In this document: piece by piece, positions 60,625-64,000 of the stretch | How positions within the stretch are numbered: the first letter of the stretch is position 1 | Layout of the letters: each line of letters opens with the position of its first letter | DNA from: Verrucomicrobiaceae bacterium | GTDB taxonomy: Bacteria > Verrucomicrobiota > Verrucomicrobiia > Verrucomicrobiales > Verrucomicrobiaceae | Direction of reading: 5' to 3' | NCBI GenBank assembly: GCA_016795465.1 | Contig: JAEUHK010000061.1 | Span: 58,823-122,822, forward strand | Length of the DNA: 64,000 bases | Position numbers and translations under genes: made by a program | Notes under the pieces: generated by a model | Seen by the model: only the letters and a program-made list of their open reading frames with translations | Told to the model about the DNA's origin: nothing | The model's database searches: none

Positions 60625-61482
60625 ATGAAACTGATCCGCTTTGGAAACCCTGGAGAAGAAAAACCCGGCCTGCAGCTCGAAGACGGCCGCCGCATCGACG
60701 CGAGCGCTTTTGGCAGCGACTACGATGAAAAATTCTTCGGTGGCGATGGCCTGCAACGTCTCGCGGCTTGGGCCAAAGCCAATGCGGCCTCCGCACCGAC
60801 TGTGGATGCCAGCGTGCGTCTCGGACCATGCATCGCGCGTCCGAGCAAGATCATCTGCATCGGTCTGAACTACGTCGATCACGCCAAGGAAAGCGGCATG
60901 CCCATTCCGGCGGAGCCGATCGTGTTTTTCAAGGCCACCTCGGCCATCTGCGGCCCGAATGACAACGTCGTCATCCCGAAGAACTCGAAGAAGAGCGATT
61001 GGGAGGTCGAACTGGCCTTCGTGATTGGCAAAAAGGCCAGCTACGTCAGCGAAGACGACGCGATGCGCCATGTGGCCGGTTACTGCGTGCACAACGACTA
61101 CAGCGAGCGCGAATGGCAGCTCGAGCGTGGCGGCCAATGGGTCAAAGGCAAGAGCTGCGACACCTTCGCGCCTCTCGGGCCGTTTTTGGCCACCAGCGAT
61201 GAAATCGCCGATCCGCAGAATTTGAAGCTCTGGCTCAAATTGAACGGCAAGACGATCCAGAACAGCAGCACCGCGCAGATGATCTTCGGCGTGAAGACGC
61301 TCGTAAGCTACCTCAGCCAGTTCATGACCCTGCTGCCCGGCGATCTCATCACCACCGGCACGCCTCCCGGCGTCGGCCTCGGCTTCAAGCCCGATCCCGT
61401 CTTTATGAAGCCCGGCGACGTCATCGAACTCGGCGTCGAAGGCCTCGGCGTGCAGGGACAGACGGCCGTGGCCTGGTCTTGA
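60625..61482 (+). CDS. fumarylacetoacetate hydrolase family protein (diketo-deoxy-fuconate hydrolase-like)
   Basis: 285 residues. KLIRFGNPGEEKPGLQLEDG is the start seen in this subgroup; PSKIICIGLNYVDHAKESGM is the FAH signature, followed by metal ligands DWEVELAFVIGKKASYV (E, E) and CDTFAPLGPFLAT (D), and TLLPGDLITTGTPPGVGLG. The subgroup includes 2,4-diketo-3-deoxy-L-fuconate hydrolases and ureidoglycolate lyase-like enzymes. Following an SDR on the same strand, it is likely part of a sugar-acid or fucose/rhamnose breakdown route. Bounded downstream by a paired-hairpin repeat. Confidence 0.88.
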   Translation: MKLIRFGNPGEEKPGLQLEDGRRIDASAFGSDYDEKFFGGDGLQRLAAWAKANAASAPTVDASVRLGPCIARPSKIICIGLNYVDHAKESGMPIPAEPIVFFKATSAICGPNDNVVIPKNSKKSDWEVELAFVIGKKASYVSEDDAMRHVAGYCVHNDYSEREWQLERGGQWVKGKSCDTFAPLGPFLATSDEIADPQNLKLWLKLNGKTIQNSSTAQMIFGVKTLVSYLSQFMTLLPGDLITTGTPPGVGLGFKPDPVFMKPGDVIELGVEGLGVQGQTAVAWS

Positions 61483-61492
61483 GCGCCACTCA

Positions 61493-61553
61493 AGTGATGC
61501 GGGCACTCTTGCCCGCACGGAGCGATGGTGCAGGCAGGAGTGCCTGCATCACT
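61493..61553. repeat. paired-hairpin (REP/BIME-like) element C
   Basis: 61 bases with outer arms AGTGATGC (61493-61500) and GCATCACT (61546-61553). Two internal hairpins: TGCGGGCA/TGCCCGCA with CTCT loop (61498-61517) and TGCAGGCA/TGCCTGCA with GGAG loop (61529-61548). Each half is GTGATGC(G/A)GGCACTC(T/C)TGCC(C/T)GCA in opposite orientation, so it is two diverged inverted copies of one unit. It separates convergent genes, and its right arm supplies the TGA stop of the IscA-type gene. Confidence 0.7.
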
Positions 61554-61881
61554 GCTGAGCCGGCTCGAACGACGTTCCGCAGCCACAACTGCGGGCGGCG
61601 TTCGGATTGCGGATGCGGAAGCCGGCGTCGTTGAGCGCGTCCTCATAGTCGAGCTGGCACTCACGCAGGTAGTCGAGGCTGCCTTGATCGACAAAGACGG
61701 AGACGCCGTGATTGGTCTCGACGGCATCGCCTTCGACAGCGGCCTGGATTTGCATGACGTATTGCATGCCGGCGCAGCCTCCCTTCTCCACGCTGATGCG
61801 CAAACCATGGTCCGCCGGGGCGTTTTTGGCGGCGATGAGGTCTTTGAGATGGCTGGCGGCGGCTTCGGTGATGGAAATCAT
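61549..61881 (-). CDS. A-type Fe-S cluster assembly protein (IscA/ErpA family)
   Basis: 110 residues from the ATG at 61881. MISITEAAASHLKDLIAAKN, LRISVEKGGCAGMQYVMQIQ with the first Cys, FVDQGSLDYLRECQLDYEDA and the final CGCG pair in NPNAARSCGCGTSFEP. All three cluster ligands are present. It carries Fe-S clusters or iron to target apoproteins. The specific name (IscA, SufA or ErpA) cannot be fixed. No isc or suf genes adjoin it. Divergent from mutL with an 80-base gap. Confidence 0.9.
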   Translation of the reverse strand: MISITEAAASHLKDLIAAKNAPADHGLRISVEKGGCAGMQYVMQIQAAVEGDAVETNHGVSVFVDQGSLDYLRECQLDYEDALNDAGFRIRNPNAARSCGCGTSFEPAQQ

Positions 61882-61961
61882 GCCCGGACCATGCACGCAC
61901 GCGGCGGGATTGCAAAGCGCGGGCATGCATCCAAGGTGGCCGCCCATTCTTTTTCCACCGC

Positions 61962-63785
61962 ATGTCCCGCATCCGCATTCTTCCCGACGCACTCGCCAGC
62001 CAGGTGGCGGCGGGTGAAGTCGTGGAGCGGCCCGCCGCGGTGGTGCGGGAGCTGGTGGAAAACAGCCTCGATGCCGGCGCCGGCCACATCGAGATCCACG
62101 CGCAACGCGGCGGCATGGCGATGATCAAAATCGTGGATGACGGCAGCGGCATGGACCGCGAGGACGCGATGCTGTGCCTCGAACGCCACGCCACGAGCAA
62201 GATCCGCACGAAGGACGACCTCGCCGCGATCAATACCTTCGGCTTCCGCGGCGAGGCCATGCCCAGCATTGCCAGCGTGAGCCGCTTCCGGCTCGCCACC
62301 CGGGAAAAAGACGCGCTGGTGGGCACCGAGGTGGAGGTGAACGGCGGCAAGCTCGTCGAGGTGCGCGATCACGGCGGCTCCGGCGGCACGACGATCGAGG
62401 TGCGGTCGCTTTTTTTCAATGTTCCTGCCCGGCGGAAGTTCCTGCGCACCGAGCCGACGGAGTTCTCCCACGTCGAGCAGCAGGTGCTGCTGCATGCGAT
62501 TGCGAATCCGCATGTGGCCTTCACGCTCACGCACAATGGCGATCTCGTTTTCCATCTGCCAGCCACTCGCGATTTGCTGGAGCGCATCCGCGGCCTCATG
62601 GGCGATGAATTGGCGAACCGCCTCATCAAGGTCGAGGAGCAGACGCATCACGGCGTGACCATTTCCGGCTACATCGGCGGCCCCGGCATGAGCCGCTCGA
62701 ACCGCCAGATGCAGATCACCTACCTGAACGGCCGCCCGATTGAGAGCGCGAGCATCTCGTATGGCCTGCGCGAGGGCTATCACACCGCGCTGATGAAGGG
62801 CCAGCACCCGGTGACCTATCTTTTCATCCAGATGGATGCCCACGCCTTCGATGTGAACGTGCATCCGGCGAAGAAAGAAGTGCGCTTTCATGATGGCAAC
62901 GGCGTGCGCGATGCCATCGCGAGAGCCGTCAGCCGCACGTTGGAAACCGCGAACAAGCTCCACTCCGGCCACGCGCCTTTACGACCAGCCCCCGCGCCTG
63001 CTCCAGCCATTGAAATCGAGCCGCCAAAGCAGGAAATCCTGCGCCTCGCAGTCGAAAAGCAGTCGCCGCCGCTGAAACGTGAATTTGAGCCGCCGAAGCC
63101 CGTGATCGCGGTGGAGCCTCCGAAGCCTGTTTCGATGCCTCCGGAGCCCCAACCGGCTCCCGCGGCTCCGGAACCAAAAATCGAGTCAAAGACCGAGATG
63201 CCCGAGTTCCGCATCATCGGTGTGCTGCAGAAGCTTTATGTGCTCATGGAGAGCCCCGAAGGCCTCGTGTTGATGGATCAGCACGCGGCGCATGAGCGGG
63301 TGAACTTCGAAAAATTCCGCCGGGCCCTCGAAAGCGGCGGTGTGCCCTGCCAGCGACTGCTGATGCCCGTCACGCTGCAAACGACGCCGCATGATTCCGA
63401 CCTGCTGCGGCAGAATTTGACCGCGCTGAGCCGTCTCGGCATCGAAATCGAATCGTTTGGCCCCAACACTTTCAAGGTGGAAGCCTTGCCCGCCTTCTTG
63501 AAGACCGATGATCCCGCCGCGTGGCTCGATGGCGTCATCGAGGAACTCAGCAGCCTCAGCACGAAAACCTCCTCGCTGCGCCTCAGCGAGGACGCCATCG
63601 CCACCACCGCCTGCCGCGCCTCCGTGAAGAGCAACGACGTGCTCAGCATCCCCGAGCTGCAAAGCCTCCTCAAAGACCTCTTCGCCTGCGAAATGCCCTA
63701 CTGCTGTCCCCACGGCAGACCCACGCTGGTGCAAATCGGCACCGCCGAGCTGGAGCGGAAGTTTGGAAGACGTGCGCCGCAGTGA
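61962..63785 (+). CDS. mutL: DNA mismatch repair protein MutL, with endonuclease motif
   Basis: 607 residues. GHKL ATPase at the N-terminus: IRILPDALASQVAAGEVVER, VRELVENSLDAGAGHIEIHA, KIVDDGSGMDREDAMLCLER, HATSKIRTKDDLAAINTFGF, RGEAMPSIASV. A Pro/Glu-rich linker spans ~330-405. The C-terminal domain holds the metal-dependent nicking motif DQHAAHERVNFE plus ACRASVKSND and CPHGRP, so this is the endonuclease-type MutL of bacteria without MutH. A 6-bp stem at 63801-63819 follows the stop. The last 88 bases overlap, antisense, a frame running in from the right edge. Confidence 0.95.
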   Translation: MSRIRILPDALASQVAAGEVVERPAAVVRELVENSLDAGAGHIEIHAQRGGMAMIKIVDDGSGMDREDAMLCLERHATSKIRTKDDLAAINTFGFRGEAMPSIASVSRFRLATREKDALVGTEVEVNGGKLVEVRDHGGSGGTTIEVRSLFFNVPARRKFLRTEPTEFSHVEQQVLLHAIANPHVAFTLTHNGDLVFHLPATRDLLERIRGLMGDELANRLIKVEEQTHHGVTISGYIGGPGMSRSNRQMQITYLNGRPIESASISYGLREGYHTALMKGQHPVTYLFIQMDAHAFDVNVHPAKKEVRFHDGNGVRDAIARAVSRTLETANKLHSGHAPLRPAPAPAPAIEIEPPKQEILRLAVEKQSPPLKREFEPPKPVIAVEPPKPVSMPPEPQPAPAAPEPKIESKTEMPEFRIIGVLQKLYVLMESPEGLVLMDQHAAHERVNFEKFRRALESGGVPCQRLLMPVTLQTTPHDSDLLRQNLTALSRLGIEIESFGPNTFKVEALPAFLKTDDPAAWLDGVIEELSSLSTKTSSLRLSEDAIATTACRASVKSNDVLSIPELQSLLKDLFACEMPYCCPHGRPTLVQIGTAELERKFGRRAPQ

Positions 63786-64000
63786 GGCCACTTCAAACCG
63801 CCCGCTCGACCAAAGCGGGTCGTTGATTTGTCAATTTGTTGCACACTGACGTCATTTCCCTGGTTCCCCCAGCTCGCATCCGGGAGCGTCTCGGTGGTGA
63901 TCCTCAGCGCTGCCTCCGAGATGACGATCTGTCGTGCAAAGGTCTGGCTGGTGTCTCCGCTGGTCACGGTGATGCTCACCGGCGTGGTGCTGGCTGCCGT
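63698..64000 (-). CDS. 3' end of a secreted repeat protein gene, cut by the window edge
   Basis: The frame enters from the right edge and stops at 63698. Residues coded by ~63860-64000 read like a secreted Ig/cadherin-type repeat protein (STTPVSITVTSGDTSQTFAR, then IVISEAALRITTETLPDASW), where ITTxTLPDA is the usual opening of He_PIG-type repeats. After that the frame loses this character and overlaps the mutL coding strand by 88 bases, which is unlikely for a normal C-terminus. It may be a truncated or frameshifted remnant. Too little is visible to decide. Confidence 0.35.
   Translation of the reverse strand, partial: TAASTTPVSITVTSGDTSQTFARQIVISEAALRITTETLPDASWGNQGNDVSVQQIDKSTTRFGRAGGLKWPHCGARLPNFRSSSAVPICTSVGLPWGQQ
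63801..63819 (+). terminator. candidate terminator of mutL
   Basis: CCCGCT (63801-63806) pairs with AGCGGG (63814-63819), seven-base loop, followed by a weakly T-rich stretch (TCGTTGATTTGTCAATTTG). Modest stem and no clean T-run, so only a moderate candidate. Confidence 0.45.

Overview
The window is about 64 kb of GC-rich (roughly 60%) bacterial chromosome that reads as Verrucomicrobiota, most likely a Prosthecobacter/Verrucomicrobium-type organism. Pointers are the secreted sulfatase, the DUF1501 Tat protein, the SHD1-domain protein, the ceramidase-like secreted protein, the plant/chlamydia-type long IspG, paired alpha/beta hydrolases with HGGGW motifs, few recognisable Shine-Dalgarno sequences and many small secreted proteins. 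It is a chromosomal backbone: no CRISPR array, no transposase, no phage module and no integrase were seen.

Layout. 1-5.4 kb: 3' part of ispG, SulP transporter, YhaM-like exonuclease, TSUP exporter. 5.4-7.8 kb (minus strand): ECF sigma factor, one-TM anti-sigma candidate and membrane-anchored metal-sensor-like protein (CnrH/CnrY/CnrX-like order) with a second Spy-like secreted protein upstream. 7.9-16 kb: sulfatase, PII protein behind a canonical sigma-54 promoter, hisF, ABM monooxygenase, LRR surface protein, two hydrolases, rhomboid-like protein. 15.3-24.7 kb (minus): a cassette of seven genes in which every junction is a 4-nt overlap: two YejB/YejE-type permeases, peptide-binding lipoprotein, two ABC ATPases, thiolase, FMN/Fe-S membrane protein. 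24.8-27.3 kb: aspartic-protease lipoprotein and DUF1501 protein. 27.3-32.6 kb (minus): cytochrome c, SCO1, secreted HMA protein, DUF2946-like protein, TonB receptor and PepSY protein, read here as a candidate copper acquisition and cuproenzyme-assembly locus. 32.7-38 kb: SHD1/pseudo-protease protein, primary-type sigma factor, pdhB, M23 peptidase with PKD domains. 38-44.8 kb: tripartite RND efflux operon with a divergent LysR regulator. 44.9-51.3 kb: pgk-tpiA, ceramidase-like protein, methyltransferase, alr. 51.3-52.4 kb: three tRNA genes (Asn, CAT anticodon, Leu) around ubiE/menG. 52.4-64 kb: prenyltransferase-fold protein, SLC13 transporter, DPBB-like secreted protein, nadB, AKR, SDR, FAH-family hydrolase, IscA-type protein, mutL, and the 3' end of a secreted-protein gene running off the right edge.

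Themes. Metal and envelope stress handling (sigma/anti-sigma/sensor, copper locus, efflux pump) and uptake or breakdown of peptides and sulfated or deoxy sugars dominate. The most unusual items are structural: three paired-hairpin repeats in intergenic DNA, two of which supply the stop codon of a neighbouring gene; a 26-bp perfect palindromic repeat that now encodes part of the signal peptide of the efflux outer-membrane lipoprotein; a YwqK/MORN-type domain inserted in a peptide ABC permease; and a 10-bp hairpin covering both possible start codons of the ceramidase-like gene.
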